DNA of 64,000 nucleotides from JAUIAS01 sp030425395. GTDB taxonomy: Bacteria; Pseudomonadota; Alphaproteobacteria; Rhodobacterales; Rhodobacteraceae. Where the stretch lies: assembly GCA_043553855.1 (NCBI GenBank), contig CP121336.1, positions 2,480,001 to 2,544,000 of the forward strand, in the 5' to 3' direction. The notes below the pieces were generated by a model. That model did not search any database, had not been told where the DNA came from, and was given only the letters and a program-made list of their open reading frames with translations. The stretch's first letter is position 1, and every line of letters begins with the position of its first letter. Both the position numbers and the translations under genes were made by a program. This document shows positions 16,992-25,350 of this stretch, one piece after another.

Positions 16992-17726
16992 TCAATAGGT
17001 CGCGGTGCCTTCGCCGAACCACTTGACCAGCAAGGTATTCAGCGTGCCGTCTGCCTTCATCGAGGTGATGGCCGCGTCGAACTTGGCTTTCAGCTCGGTA
17101 TCGCTTTCACGCAGACCCATGCCAACGCCGCCGCCCAGCGGCACATCGGGGCCGATAAAGACCAGCGCACCACCGGATTCATCGACCAGAGGGGCCAGAT
17201 AATCGCGGTCCGCGAACACCGCGTCAGCCTCGCCGTTGCGCACGGCAGCCACGGTTTCCTCGGGCGTGGCGAATTCTACCAGCGCCGCACCGGATTCGGC
17301 GATGTGGCCTGCCTGAATCGTCGCGGTTTGTGCTGCGACAACACCGTTTTCCCAATCCGCCGCGTCAGAGGCCGCAGCATAGGCCGAGGCGGTCGGCGGG
17401 AAGTAATCCTGCGTGAAGTCAATCACTTCGTCGCGCTCTGCGGTGATCGACATGCCCGCGATGATCGTGTCATAGTTGCCGGAAACGAGGTTGGGAATGA
17501 TCGAATCCCAGTCGTTCTTGACCCATTCACAGGTCAGTTCGGCGCGCTTGCACAGCTCGTCGCCCAGCTCGCGTTCAAAGCCGTCAATCTCGCCCGCGTC
17601 GTTGATAAAGTTATACGGAGGGTAGGCGCCCTCGGTGCCCATGCGCACCGTCTGGCTGTGACCGGCGGCAAATGCCATGCCCGCGCTCAGCGCAATGGCT
17701 GCAGTGGTCAAGATCAGTTTCTTCAT
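16992..17726 (-). CDS. Periplasmic substrate-binding protein of the polar amino acid/amine ABC transporter
   Basis: 244 residues with a clear signal peptide (MKKLILTTAAIALSAGMAFA, cleavage near residue 20). Family 3 solute-binding signatures are present: VRMGTEGAYPPYNFINDAGEIDGFERELGDEL, WDSIIPNLVSGNYDTIIAGMSITAERDEVIDFTQDY. GMSITAERDEVIDF is the usual contact for the amino group of the ligand. It captures an amino acid or amine for the two permeases. Start at 17726 is chosen because the signal peptide begins there and AGGGGA lies upstream. Confidence 0.93.
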   Translation of the reverse strand: MKKLILTTAAIALSAGMAFAAGHSQTVRMGTEGAYPPYNFINDAGEIDGFERELGDELCKRAELTCEWVKNDWDSIIPNLVSGNYDTIIAGMSITAERDEVIDFTQDYFPPTASAYAAASDAADWENGVVAAQTATIQAGHIAESGAALVEFATPEETVAAVRNGEADAVFADRDYLAPLVDESGGALVFIGPDVPLGGGVGMGLRESDTELKAKFDAAITSMKADGTLNTLLVKWFGEGTATY

Positions 17727-17841
17727 AGTGATTTCCCCTTGTGAGTTTTTTTGTCGCGCATGCGCGAATGGTCGATTTTGTGGCAGTGTTCGGCATGTCG
17801 AGTGCGCCAAAAACCGCCGGTTTCAAAGGCTGTGCTTAAGG

Positions 17842-18618
17842 TCACGCGCTATGCGTCGCCGAAAGAAAACCTCGGAGGCGTTCCGATCTGGGCGATCCGA
17901 ACAGTTTTTCGGGGCTGCCTTCTTCTTCGATCAGCCCCTGATGAAGAAACACGACGTGGTCGCTGACGTCCGCCGCCAGTTTCATATCATGGGTCACAAT
18001 CAACATGGTGCGCCCTTCGGTGGCAAGGTCCTTGATGACCTTGATGACTTCCTGTTCCAGCTCGGGATCAAGCGCGCTGGTGGGTTCATCGAACAACAGC
18101 GCCTCTGGCTCCATGCACAGGGCGCGGGCGATGGCGGCGCGCTGTTGCTGCCCACCCGAAAGCTGCGCGGGATAGACATCACATTTATCCGCGATCCCCA
18201 CCTTGTCGAGATAGGCCCGGGCGGCTGCCTCAACTTCGGCGCGGTCCCGGCCCAGAACGGTCAGGGGAGCTTCCATCACGTTTTGCAGGATTGTCATGTG
18301 CGCCCACAGATTGAATTGCTGAAACACCATCGACAGATTTGTCCGGATGCGCAAAACCTGACGGGCATCGCCGGGATGCCTGCCTGCCCCCTTGCCCTTC
18401 CAGATAACCGGCTCGCCCTTGAACAGGATATCGCCCGCCTGACTTTCTTCCAAAAGATTGGCACAGCGCAGCAGGGTGGATTTTCCCGATCCCGATGATC
18501 CAATCAGGGAAACGACATCGCCCCGCTTGGCGCTGATGTCGACGCCCTTGAGAACGTCAAGCGCGCCATAGCTTTTGTGCAGGCCCCTGATTTCGATGAC
18601 AGGTTCGGGTGTTGACAC
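17842..18618 (-). CDS. ABC transporter ATP-binding protein (HisP/GlnQ type)
   Basis: 258 residues if it begins at the GTG at 18618 (GGAG six bases upstream), which gives the normal family length and start VSTPEPVIEIRGLHKSYG. Walker A is GSSGSGKST, the signature is LSGGQQQRAAIARAL, Walker B is ALLFDEPTSALDPE, the Q-loop is VFQQFN and the H-loop is VTHDM. The open frame extends far upstream into the neighbouring gene, but that part has no family similarity. It energises the two permeases and is the first gene of the transporter operon. Confidence 0.93.
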   Translation of the reverse strand: MSTPEPVIEIRGLHKSYGALDVLKGVDISAKRGDVVSLIGSSGSGKSTLLRCANLLEESQAGDILFKGEPVIWKGKGAGRHPGDARQVLRIRTNLSMVFQQFNLWAHMTILQNVMEAPLTVLGRDRAEVEAAARAYLDKVGIADKCDVYPAQLSGGQQQRAAIARALCMEPEALLFDEPTSALDPELEQEVIKVIKDLATEGRTMLIVTHDMKLAADVSDHVVFLHQGLIEEEGSPEKLFGSPRSERLRGFLSATHSA

Positions 18619-18745
18619 GGCAGCTCCGAAGGATTGTTGCGTTCTGCTGCGATAATAGGACGGAAAAATCCGTTCAAGGCAATGCACAATGTGCCGGATT
18701 CCCTGCGCGATCCTCTGAATTGACCGTAGGGAATGCTCAGATTGA

Positions 18746-19483
18746 CTATTGGTTGGGCGGGGTGGGAACGGCCAGGTAGGTCCGCGAGGGGATGCGCACC
18801 ACCCCCTGAATATGCAGCGCGCGCCGGTCTGCGTCCGACAGCGTGTCGATCGCGGATGCGACGGCATCGCCAAGCGCGTCCGCGTCCTGCGTCAGCGAAG
18901 TGATGTACGGCAAGGCAGGCGTGGGATCGGTGGCGTCTAGAACGCGCAACCGCTCCGTTGCGGTGTCAAACCGGCACAGAAATTCCCACGTCAGCGCATC
19001 AATTCCGGCAAAATCGGCACCTCCCTCTGCCACGGCGAGGACAGAGGCCGCATGCCCGCCGGTGATAATGGTCGTGCCCGGTGCGGCACGGGCCTGTCGC
19101 ATGTGATGCACCGGCCCGGCCCAGCCCGATTGCGACATCTCGTCGTTTATCGCCATGCGTTTGTGATGCAGGTCCGCGACCACATGGGCGGGATCATCCG
19201 CGCGCACTACGATGACGGAACGGTAGAAACCGGGCGGACAGCCCTCCAAGCCGTAATCGGGGGTCGCCACAAGGCGCACCTTGCCATGCAACCGGCTGCG
19301 ATAGGGCAGACCGCAGGTCTGTGACAAAAACAGATCGGGCGCGGTCCAGACGGCCCACAGATCCGCCCTTCGATCCAGCTTTGCCGGGCTCCCCGCGCCC
19401 CCCGCTGCCCGGATGGATGCCCAATACCTGTCGGTTTCGGCGACAAGCTCGGGTCGGTCATACATGGGCAGGCTTGCGATCAT
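18746..19483 (-). CDS. PhnD-like phosphate/phosphonate-binding-fold protein without a signal peptide
   Basis: 245 residues, with the pattern of the periplasmic binding-like PF12974 group (MIASLPMYDRPELV, CGLPYRSRLHGKVRLVATPDYGLEGCPPGFYRSVIVVRADD, AAPGTTIITGGHAASVLAVAEGGADFAGIDALTWEF). Unlike transport versions there is no secretion signal and no adjacent permease, so it probably works in the cytoplasm or is a stand-alone sensor. Its ATG overlaps the stop of a TerB-like gene by four bases (ATGA). It closes a four-gene operon with two TerB proteins and DUF1330. The ligand is unknown. Confidence 0.8.
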   Translation of the reverse strand: MIASLPMYDRPELVAETDRYWASIRAAGGAGSPAKLDRRADLWAVWTAPDLFLSQTCGLPYRSRLHGKVRLVATPDYGLEGCPPGFYRSVIVVRADDPAHVVADLHHKRMAINDEMSQSGWAGPVHHMRQARAAPGTTIITGGHAASVLAVAEGGADFAGIDALTWEFLCRFDTATERLRVLDATDPTPALPYITSLTQDADALGDAVASAIDTLSDADRRALHIQGVVRIPSRTYLAVPTPPNQ

Positions 19484-19926
19484 TCCAGGCTGCTTTGCAC
19501 CTTTTGCCGGGCAAGCGCGCTGTCGCGATCATTCACACCCAACAGATTTGCCACCAGACGCAACAACGCATCCTCGTGCTTGTCACGGACCCCGTCGCTC
19601 AGCACGACATGCCAAAGCGCCTCTATTACCGCACGGCGATCCTCATAGGCAACGGCATCCTTGATCGCACGGGTAAAGCGAACCGTGTCCGGGGCCTCTG
19701 ATTCAAGCTGCTCGGCCTCGGCACGCAATTGGGCGGATTGCGCCGGGTCAAGCCCGTAGCGGGTGGCGATTATCTGATCGATGCGCCGCTGTTCTTCTGG
19801 GTCATACTGCCCGTCGGTCCGCGCAACCCGCACCAGCAAGGCACACAACGCCAACCGCGCGTCGGCATCGGCCAGGGGCTCCGGCCCCGCGGGCGCAAAC
19901 AGCCCCTTGAGAAAATCTGAAAACAT
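19480..19926 (-). CDS. TerB-family protein, second copy
   Basis: 148 residues of the TerB/tellurite-resistance helical fold. Recognisable elements are LALCALLVRVARTDGQYDPEEQRRIDQIIATRYGLD, with the acidic metal-binding helix start, and a repeat of that layout in the second half (IEALWHVVLSDGVRDKHEDALLRLVANLLGV). It parallels the gene at 19945 along its whole length (MGLFRLLD/MFSDFLKG; ALLVRVAKSDKDYS/ALLVRVARTDGQYD), so the pair is a tandem duplication that has diverged. Eighteen bases separate the two. The real function of isolated TerB proteins is unclear. Confidence 0.85.
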   Translation of the reverse strand: MFSDFLKGLFAPAGPEPLADADARLALCALLVRVARTDGQYDPEEQRRIDQIIATRYGLDPAQSAQLRAEAEQLESEAPDTVRFTRAIKDAVAYEDRRAVIEALWHVVLSDGVRDKHEDALLRLVANLLGVNDRDSALARQKVQSSLE

Positions 19927-19944
19927 ATCGCTCCCTGTTCCGGA

Positions 19945-20391
19945 TCACGCCAGATTGCGCATCGCCTCCGCGCGCGCCTGACTGCTGTCTTCTTCGGCCA
20001 GACCCATGGCAATACGGGCCGTGTCCACAATCGCCACCTCGACCGCGTCCTGCCGGCCATCGGCAAGTACAACCATCCACAAATCCGTCAGGGCCTCCAT
20101 CCGGTCAGACCGGGGTAAACCGTCCCGGATCAGCTTGGCGAACCGGTCAGAATCAGGTGCCGCGGCATGCAACTTCTCACATGTGGCCCGCATCTTGGCG
20201 GCTTCAATCGGTTTCAGCCCGAAATGTTGCGCCAGAATGCGGTCGATCAGGCCGATTTCCTGCACAGAGTAATCCTTGTCAGATTTTGCCACCCGCACCA
20301 AAAGCGCCCCAAGCGCCAGCTTTGCATCCGGCGCAGGCAGCGGTTCGGGATGCTTGTCGCGAAACACGTCGAGCAATCGAAAAAGCCCCAT
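19945..20391 (-). CDS. TerB-family protein, first copy
   Basis: 148 residues. The TerB motif LALGALLVRVAKSDKDYSVQEIGLIDRILAQHFGL is present, followed by the second half-repeat LTDLWMVVLADGRQDAVEVAIVDTARIAMGL. Typical TerB proteins carry calcium- or metal-binding acidic pairs at these sites. Eight bases after the DUF1330 gene and 18 before its paralogue, so all are likely on one transcript. No other ter genes (terC, terD) are in the window. Confidence 0.85.
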   Translation of the reverse strand: MGLFRLLDVFRDKHPEPLPAPDAKLALGALLVRVAKSDKDYSVQEIGLIDRILAQHFGLKPIEAAKMRATCEKLHAAAPDSDRFAKLIRDGLPRSDRMEALTDLWMVVLADGRQDAVEVAIVDTARIAMGLAEEDSSQARAEAMRNLA

Positions 20392-20399
20392 GCCGCGCC

Positions 20400-20693
20400 T
20401 CAGCCGTCATAGCCTTCGACGATCACCATGTCGCCGGTGGATACAGAATCGCGGATCGCCTTGGCAGCCTGATAGGCATCGGACCGGTAACAGGCGATGG
20501 CCTGTTCATAGCTGTCAAACTCAATAACCACGGTGCGTCCGCGCGCCGATCCTTCTTGCACCTGTTGCTGGCCGCCCCGGACCAGAAAACGCGCACCAAA
20601 TTCCCTGAATGGTGCCGCATTCGCAGCGCGGTATTGATCATAGATTTCGGCATCCTCAACATCGACATGACCGATCCAGTACCCTTTTGCCAT
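20400..20693 (-). CDS. DUF1330 family small protein
   Basis: 97 residues from the ATG at 20693 (AGAGGAG upstream). DUF1330 signatures: MAKGYWIGHVDVEDAEIYDQY, FGARFLVRGG and GRTVVIEFDSYEQAIACYRSDAYQAAKAIR. The family is a ferredoxin-like dimeric fold related to antibiotic-biosynthesis monooxygenases, but with no established reaction. It is the first gene of the operon with two TerB genes and a PhnD-like gene. The frame is open upstream, but that stretch is the repeat region at 20789-20915. Confidence 0.88.
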   Translation of the reverse strand: MAKGYWIGHVDVEDAEIYDQYRAANAAPFREFGARFLVRGGQQQVQEGSARGRTVVIEFDSYEQAIACYRSDAYQAAKAIRDSVSTGDMVIVEGYDG

Positions 20694-20788
20694 GGGCCGT
20701 TCTCCTCTGCGTTCCCTGGACAAAGGCTGGAACAGATCGCGGCCAATGGCAATCCCGCCAAGGGGATTAACTTGGGCGCGATGTGCAA

Positions 20789-20915
20789 GGGGGCTCCGCC
20801 CCCGGCCCTGCGGGCCTCCCCCGGAGTATTTCCGGCCAGAAGAAGCGCAACCTTTTATTAACCTTAACGCGGCGTTGCTTCTTTCTCGTTGCAAATACCC
20901 CCGCCGGAGGCGGTC
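20789..20915. repeat. Head-to-head pair of dispersed intergenic repeats
   Basis: 20789-20855, read on the minus strand, and 20878-20915, read on the plus strand, share a core of the form CTTCTTTCTCGTTGCAAATAC/CTTCTGGCCGGAAATACTCC followed by G/C-rich palindromic sequence. The segment is also the whole of the 269-base gap between 20694 and 20962, in which I see no gene. Confidence 0.6.
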
Positions 20916-20962
20916 CGACATTGGCCATCCGAGAGACGCGTGGACGGTTTTCCTGAACAGTG

Positions 20963-21673
20963 TCAGCCTGTCAGAGCGGCGCGTCGGAACATAATATCGT
21001 CGATTGCGATACCGCCGGGGTCTATGTTGCTGATCGTGATGGCAGCGATCCCGGTCTTGTCGGTTTCAAAGGCGAGCGGCATAACCCCATGGTGCAGCCG
21101 TATTAAGTGCCGGTCTATTATTGCACCGGCGCGGTCGTGAAAGACCACGACGGCCAGACCGGGGCGCGGTCTTGCTCCCAGCGGGTCGTTGTAGTCGGCG
21201 TGCAGTTTGAAACCCACAGCGTCCTGATCATCATCGAAGATCACGGACAGAACCCCTTCGCCGCGTCCGGATCGCGCCGCGGCCCCATCGGGGCCTACGG
21301 GAAAGGCAGCATCCGATCCGAAACCGCGATGCGCCGCGATGACAAAGCTGTGCCCAGTCGAAAGCGCGAGTGGCGAGGATGGGCGCAGGTTCTCAGACGG
21401 CACGTAGTGTTGCCCGCCGCCTGCCGCGGTCGGCATATCCACGATTTTGTGGCTTTTTCCTTTCAGCCCGCCGCCCACCATTGCCCCGGCCCCGACGACA
21501 AGGCGCGACATTTCTTGGCCGGGTTCCGGGCCTGCGTCAAACCCGTCGAAATCAATCACGGCGTTCAAAGTCGGTGCCAAAGTGGCAAAGGGCACCTGCC
21601 TGATGCCGTCTGCCCAGGCGGGCATGGCCAGCCCGAGCAACAAAATCGACAGAGGCAAACGGGCGCGGTTCAT
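20963..21673 (-). CDS. Secreted protein of unknown function
   Basis: 236 residues with a signal peptide (ARLPLSILLLGLAMPAWA, cleavage near 22). The mature part is beta-rich: AVIDFDGFDAGPEPGQEM, VVGAGAMVGGGLKGKSH, and a C-terminal ITISNIDPGGIAIDDIMF. The DPGGIAIDD ending resembles beta-sandwich extracellular domains of the lectin/LamG kind, but I do not recognise a family. Its ATG overlaps the pyrG stop (ATGA), so it is co-translated with CTP synthase; no functional link is apparent. Confidence 0.7.
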   Translation of the reverse strand: MNRARLPLSILLLGLAMPAWADGIRQVPFATLAPTLNAVIDFDGFDAGPEPGQEMSRLVVGAGAMVGGGLKGKSHKIVDMPTAAGGGQHYVPSENLRPSSPLALSTGHSFVIAAHRGFGSDAAFPVGPDGAAARSGRGEGVLSVIFDDDQDAVGFKLHADYNDPLGARPRPGLAVVVFHDRAGAIIDRHLIRLHHGVMPLAFETDKTGIAAITISNIDPGGIAIDDIMFRRAALTG

Positions 21674-23313
21674 ACCAGTCGGCTGTTTTCCTTGGCCGCG
21701 CGCACGAAATCCTTGAACAAGGGATGTGGGTCAAAGGGTTTGGATTTCAGTTCGGGATGGAACTGCACCCCGATAAACCACGGATGATCCGGCCATTCGA
21801 CGATTTCAGGGAGCCGCCCGTCCGGCGACATCCCGGAAAAGCACAGGCCGACTTTTTCGAGTTTCTCGCGATAGGTAATGTCGACTTCGTAGCGGTGCCG
21901 GTGGCGTTCGTCGATGGTGGTCGTGCCATAGGCTTTGGCCACGCGCGACCCTTCAGCCAGCACCGCGTCGTAGGCCCCGAGCCGCATCGTGCCGCCCTTG
22001 GCGTCATCGGCACGGCGGGTCACTTTTTCATTGCCCTGCACCCATTCCTTGAGGTGATAGACCACCGGGGTAAAGCGTTTCTTGCCGGCCTCGTGGTCAA
22101 ATTCCTCGGAACCCGCATCGCTGAGTTTCGCGACGTTGCGCGCGGCTTCGATCACGGCCATTTGCATACCGAGACAGATCCCAAGGTAGGGAACGTTGTG
22201 TTCGCGGGCGAACTGGGCGGCCTTGATCTTGCCTTCGGTGCCGCGTTCGCCAAACCCGCCGGGAACGAGGATCGCGTGGAAGCCTTCAAGATGGGGAGCA
22301 GGGTCTTCGCGCTCGAAAATTTCGGCGTCGACCCAATCGACCTTGACCTTGACGCGGTTGGCCATGCCGCCGTGGGTCAGGGCTTCGGCGATGGATTTAT
22401 AAGCGTCCTCAAGCTGGGTGTATTTACCCACGATGGCCACTTTGACCTCGCCTTCGGGATTATAGATACGGTCGGCCACGTCTTCCCAACGGCTCAGGTT
22501 TGGTTTCGGGGCAGGGGTGATCTGGAACGCGTCCAGAACCGCCTGATCCAGACCTTCGCGGTGATAGGCAAGCGGCGCCTCGTAAATCGACTTGAGGTCT
22601 TGCGCGGCGATCACCGCGTCCGGGCGCACGTTGCAGAACAGCGCCAGTTTTTCCCGTTCCTTCTGCGGGATCGGTCCTTCTGAGCGGCAGACAAGGATAT
22701 CGGGTGCAATCCCGATAGACCGAAGTTCCTTAACGCTGTGCTGGGTCGGTTTGGTCTTCAACTCGCCGGATGCGGCGATAAAGGGCAGCAGGGTGAGGTG
22801 CATGAAGATGCACTGTCCGCGCGGTTTGTCCTGGCTGAATTGGCGGATTGCCTCGAAGAAGGGAAGCCCCTCAATATCGCCGACGGTTCCGCCGATTTCG
22901 CAGAGCATGAAATCAACCTCATCCTCGCCGATAGAGATGAAGTCCTTGATTTCGTTGGTGACGTGGGGGATCACCTGGATGGTTTTCCCAAGGTAATCGC
23001 CGCGCCGCTCTTTTTCGAGCACGTTGGTATAGATACGCCCCGATGAGATGGAATCGGTCTGGCGGGCGGGCACGCCGGTAAACCGTTCATAATGCCCAAG
23101 GTCCAGATCGGTTTCGGCGCCGTCGTCGGTGACGAACACTTCGCCGTGTTCAAAGGGCGACATCGTGCCGGGATCGACGTTCAGATACGGGTCGAGCTTG
23201 CGCAACCGCACCGAAAAGCCCCGCGCCTGAAGCAAGGCCCCCAATGCCGCAGAGGCAAGCCCCTTGCCCAAAGAGGATACAACGCCGCCGGTGATAAAGA
23301 TAAAGCGCGCCAT
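21670..23313 (-). CDS. pyrG: CTP synthase
   Basis: 547 residues. It aminates UTP to CTP with glutamine. The start at 23313 (MARFIFITGGVVSSLGKGL) gives the family start; the open frame extends 30 bases upstream without support. The synthase part shows GGVVSSLGKGLASA, RKLDPYLNVDPGTMSPFEHGEVFVTDDGAETDLDLGHYERF and CEIGGTVGDIEGLPF. The C-terminal GATase has GICLGMQMAVIEAARN (Cys) and VQFHPELKSKPFDPHPLF (His-Glu). Ends in an ATGA overlap with the secreted protein downstream. The secG gene is 221 bases upstream on the same strand. Confidence 0.98.
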   Translation of the reverse strand: MARFIFITGGVVSSLGKGLASAALGALLQARGFSVRLRKLDPYLNVDPGTMSPFEHGEVFVTDDGAETDLDLGHYERFTGVPARQTDSISSGRIYTNVLEKERRGDYLGKTIQVIPHVTNEIKDFISIGEDEVDFMLCEIGGTVGDIEGLPFFEAIRQFSQDKPRGQCIFMHLTLLPFIAASGELKTKPTQHSVKELRSIGIAPDILVCRSEGPIPQKEREKLALFCNVRPDAVIAAQDLKSIYEAPLAYHREGLDQAVLDAFQITPAPKPNLSRWEDVADRIYNPEGEVKVAIVGKYTQLEDAYKSIAEALTHGGMANRVKVKVDWVDAEIFEREDPAPHLEGFHAILVPGGFGERGTEGKIKAAQFAREHNVPYLGICLGMQMAVIEAARNVAKLSDAGSEEFDHEAGKKRFTPVVYHLKEWVQGNEKVTRRADDAKGGTMRLGAYDAVLAEGSRVAKAYGTTTIDERHRHRYEVDITYREKLEKVGLCFSGMSPDGRLPEIVEWPDHPWFIGVQFHPELKSKPFDPHPLFKDFVRAAKENSRLV

Positions 23314-23476
23314 GTGGCCCGTGCCCCCCGTGATTGTTCGCATGTCTGGTGCCCGACGGTCAAAAAAACCGCAGCATCACGGGCCTCAATAGTAACGGGA
23401 TTCGCACAGCGTGCGCAAGCCCAACCGCAAGATGCTGTTGCGGAAAAAACATCACAAACAAGGTTTTGTGGTTCGG

Positions 23477-23501
23477 TCGGCCCGGTCAGTTGTCGGGCCG
23501 A
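23477..23501 (-). terminator. Possible hairpin terminator after secG
   Basis: An eight-pair stem TCGGCCCG/CGGGCCGA (23477-23484 with 23494-23501) lies 34 bases after the secG stop. There is no run of T after it on the minus strand, so this is only a weak candidate. Confidence 0.35.
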
Positions 23502-23534
23502 TTACCTTTCACCGGTAAAACGGTCAGGTGCCTG

Positions 23535-23900
23535 TCAGTCGGCGCGTGGCACCAGAGGTGCATTCTCGTCCTGACCCGGCGGCAGCAGATCGCCACCTGC
23601 AGGCAGGCCCGGAACCTCGACACCGGTGTCTTGGCGGCTGGGCACGCCAAGCCGGTCGATGACCGATGTGCCCGACGCGTTCTGCGCCGCGATGACTGTC
23701 AACGCGATAGAGGTGCAGATAAACGCCGCAGCGAGAACCCAGGTGACCTTGCCAAGTGCGGTCGCGGCCGACCGGCCAGCGACAGCGCCGCCGCCACCCC
23801 CGCCCATGCCAAGCCCGCCACCTTCGGAGCGCTGCATGAGAACAACGGCAATCAGCCCGAGGGCAAGGAACAGGTGTATGATCAGAACGACGTTTTCCAT
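23535..23900 (-). CDS. secG: Protein translocase subunit SecG
   Basis: 121 residues. The start MENVVLIIHLFLALGLIAVVLMQRSEGGGLGMGGGGGGAVAGRS is diagnostic of SecG, with the second helix WVLAAAFICTSIALTVIA. A Gln/Pro/Asp-rich C-terminal tail follows. It is part of the SecYEG channel in the inner membrane. It is divergent from the nitrile hydratase operon. Its neighbour pyrG is the usual one in this family. Confidence 0.95.
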   Translation of the reverse strand: MENVVLIIHLFLALGLIAVVLMQRSEGGGLGMGGGGGGAVAGRSAATALGKVTWVLAAAFICTSIALTVIAAQNASGTSVIDRLGVPSRQDTGVEVPGLPAGGDLLPPGQDENAPLVPRAD

Positions 23901-24028
23901 GGAATCCTGCGCGGTTCACGTTTCCGGCGCTATGTAGGCAAGTTTGCCTCCGGGAGCAACCCGCCTTTATGGTCGTATTCTGTATTGGGGGCTGGACAGG
24001 GCGGGCCGCTGCGTCACAAACTGCCGAC

Positions 24029-24670
24029 ATGCCACATGACCACCATGATCACGATCACGCCCATGCCCTTTTGCCGCCTGACCCGGCGCTGCGGGTGAAG
24101 GCGTTGGAAACCGTTCTGACACGCAAGGGATTGATTGATCCTGCCGCGCTCGAAGAAATCATAGACACCTATCAGAACTGCATCGGGCCGCGAAACGGGG
24201 CGCGGGTGGTTGCGATGGCCTGGGCCGACCCGGAATTTCACCGGCAGTTGTTGGAGGATGCGACACCGGTGGTGGCCGACCTTGGGTTTTTCGGGCGGCA
24301 AGGCGAACATATCGTTGCAGTCGATAATACCGAGGATGTGCACAACATGGTCGTTTGCACCTTGTGTTCGTGCTATCCGTGGCCGCTCTTGGGAATACCA
24401 CCGGGGTGGTATAAGTCCGACGCCTACCGGGCCCGTGCGGTGCGCGAACCGCGCAAGGTTCTGGCGGATTTCGGCGTGACCCTGCCCGAAGAGACGTCGG
24501 TCCGGGTGTGGGATTCAACCGCCGAGATGCGGTATCTGGTGATCCCGCGCAGGCCCGAAGGCACCGATGGCTGGTCTGTCGATGAATTGGCCGCGCTGGT
24601 CACACGGGACTCGATGATCGGCACCGGATTGGCCAAACTTCCGACAACTCCCGAGGCACCGGCGGCATGA
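24029..24670 (+). CDS. nthA: Nitrile hydratase, alpha subunit (cobalt type)
   Basis: 213 residues. It hydrates nitriles to amides. The metal site C110-T-L-C113-S-C115 is intact; Thr after the first Cys is the cobalt-type signature (iron types have Ser). The two later cysteines are normally oxidised to sulfinate and sulfenate. The N-terminus HDHHDHDHAH is His/Asp-rich, as in several alpha subunits. The start at 24029 is chosen from that typical N-terminus; there is no strong ribosome site, and an ATG at 23969 in frame is an alternative. Overlaps nthB by ATGA. Confidence 0.95.
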   Translation: MPHDHHDHDHAHALLPPDPALRVKALETVLTRKGLIDPAALEEIIDTYQNCIGPRNGARVVAMAWADPEFHRQLLEDATPVVADLGFFGRQGEHIVAVDNTEDVHNMVVCTLCSCYPWPLLGIPPGWYKSDAYRARAVREPRKVLADFGVTLPEETSVRVWDSTAEMRYLVIPRRPEGTDGWSVDELAALVTRDSMIGTGLAKLPTTPEAPAA

Positions 24671-25350
24671 GCCTGCGTGTGCATGACATGGGCGGACGTC
24701 TGGGGGATGGTCCTGTGCGGCCCGATCCCGAGGACGCGCCGGTTTTTGCAGAAGACTGGCACGGGCGCGCGCTTGCGGTCACCTTGGCAGCCGGGGCTTT
24801 GGGACAATGGACTCTGGACACTTCGCGCCATGCCCGCGAACGCCTGTCTCCGAAAGATTACAGCCGGTTTTCCTATTACGAGAAATGGATCGCCGGGCTG
24901 GCCGATCTGTTGGTGGAAAACGGGGTTCTGACGCGTAAAGAATTGATGGGCGAGCTCGGCGGCACTGAGCCGCATCCGCTGGCCGGGCGCATGATGAAGG
25001 CCGATGCCGTCGCCGGTGCGCTGGCGCGGGGTGGGCCAAGCGCGCGTGACGTTGAAACCGATCCGCGGTTTGGTCCCGGTGACATGGTGCGCGCCCTGCG
25101 CCCGACGGGCAACCGGATGGTGCCCGGCGGACACACGCGGCTGCCGTCCTATGCCGCCGGCGCGCGCGGTCGTATTCTGCGCCACCACGGTGGGCATGTT
25201 CTGCCCGATGCCAATGCCCACGGGCGCGGCGAATGCCCCGACCACCTGTATGCGGTGGCGTTCCCAGCCTCGGAATTATGGGCTGACCCCGAAAATCCGG
25301 CCGACGAGGTGATTCTCGACCTCTGGCAATGCTATCTGGAGCCTGCATGA
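24667..25350 (+). CDS. nthB: Nitrile hydratase, beta subunit
   Basis: 227 residues, the normal beta length. Landmarks are VHDMGGRLGDGPV, EDWHGRALAVTLAAGALGQWTLDTSRHARERL, FSYYEKWIAGLADLL and the SH3-like C-terminus (FGPGDMVRAL, HTRLPSYAAGARGRILRHHGGHVLPD). It forms the alpha/beta dimer around the metal site of nthA. It overlaps both nthA (24667-24670) and the accessory gene (25347-25350) by four bases, so the three subunits are translationally coupled. Confidence 0.96.
   Translation: MSLRVHDMGGRLGDGPVRPDPEDAPVFAEDWHGRALAVTLAAGALGQWTLDTSRHARERLSPKDYSRFSYYEKWIAGLADLLVENGVLTRKELMGELGGTEPHPLAGRMMKADAVAGALARGGPSARDVETDPRFGPGDMVRALRPTGNRMVPGGHTRLPSYAAGARGRILRHHGGHVLPDANAHGRGECPDHLYAVAFPASELWADPENPADEVILDLWQCYLEPA

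Noticed and set aside
18619..18873. Extension of the ABC ATPase to an ATG at 18873
   Set aside because: The added 85 residues overlap the PhnD-like gene, lack family similarity, and the GTG at 18618 has a ribosome site and gives the normal length.
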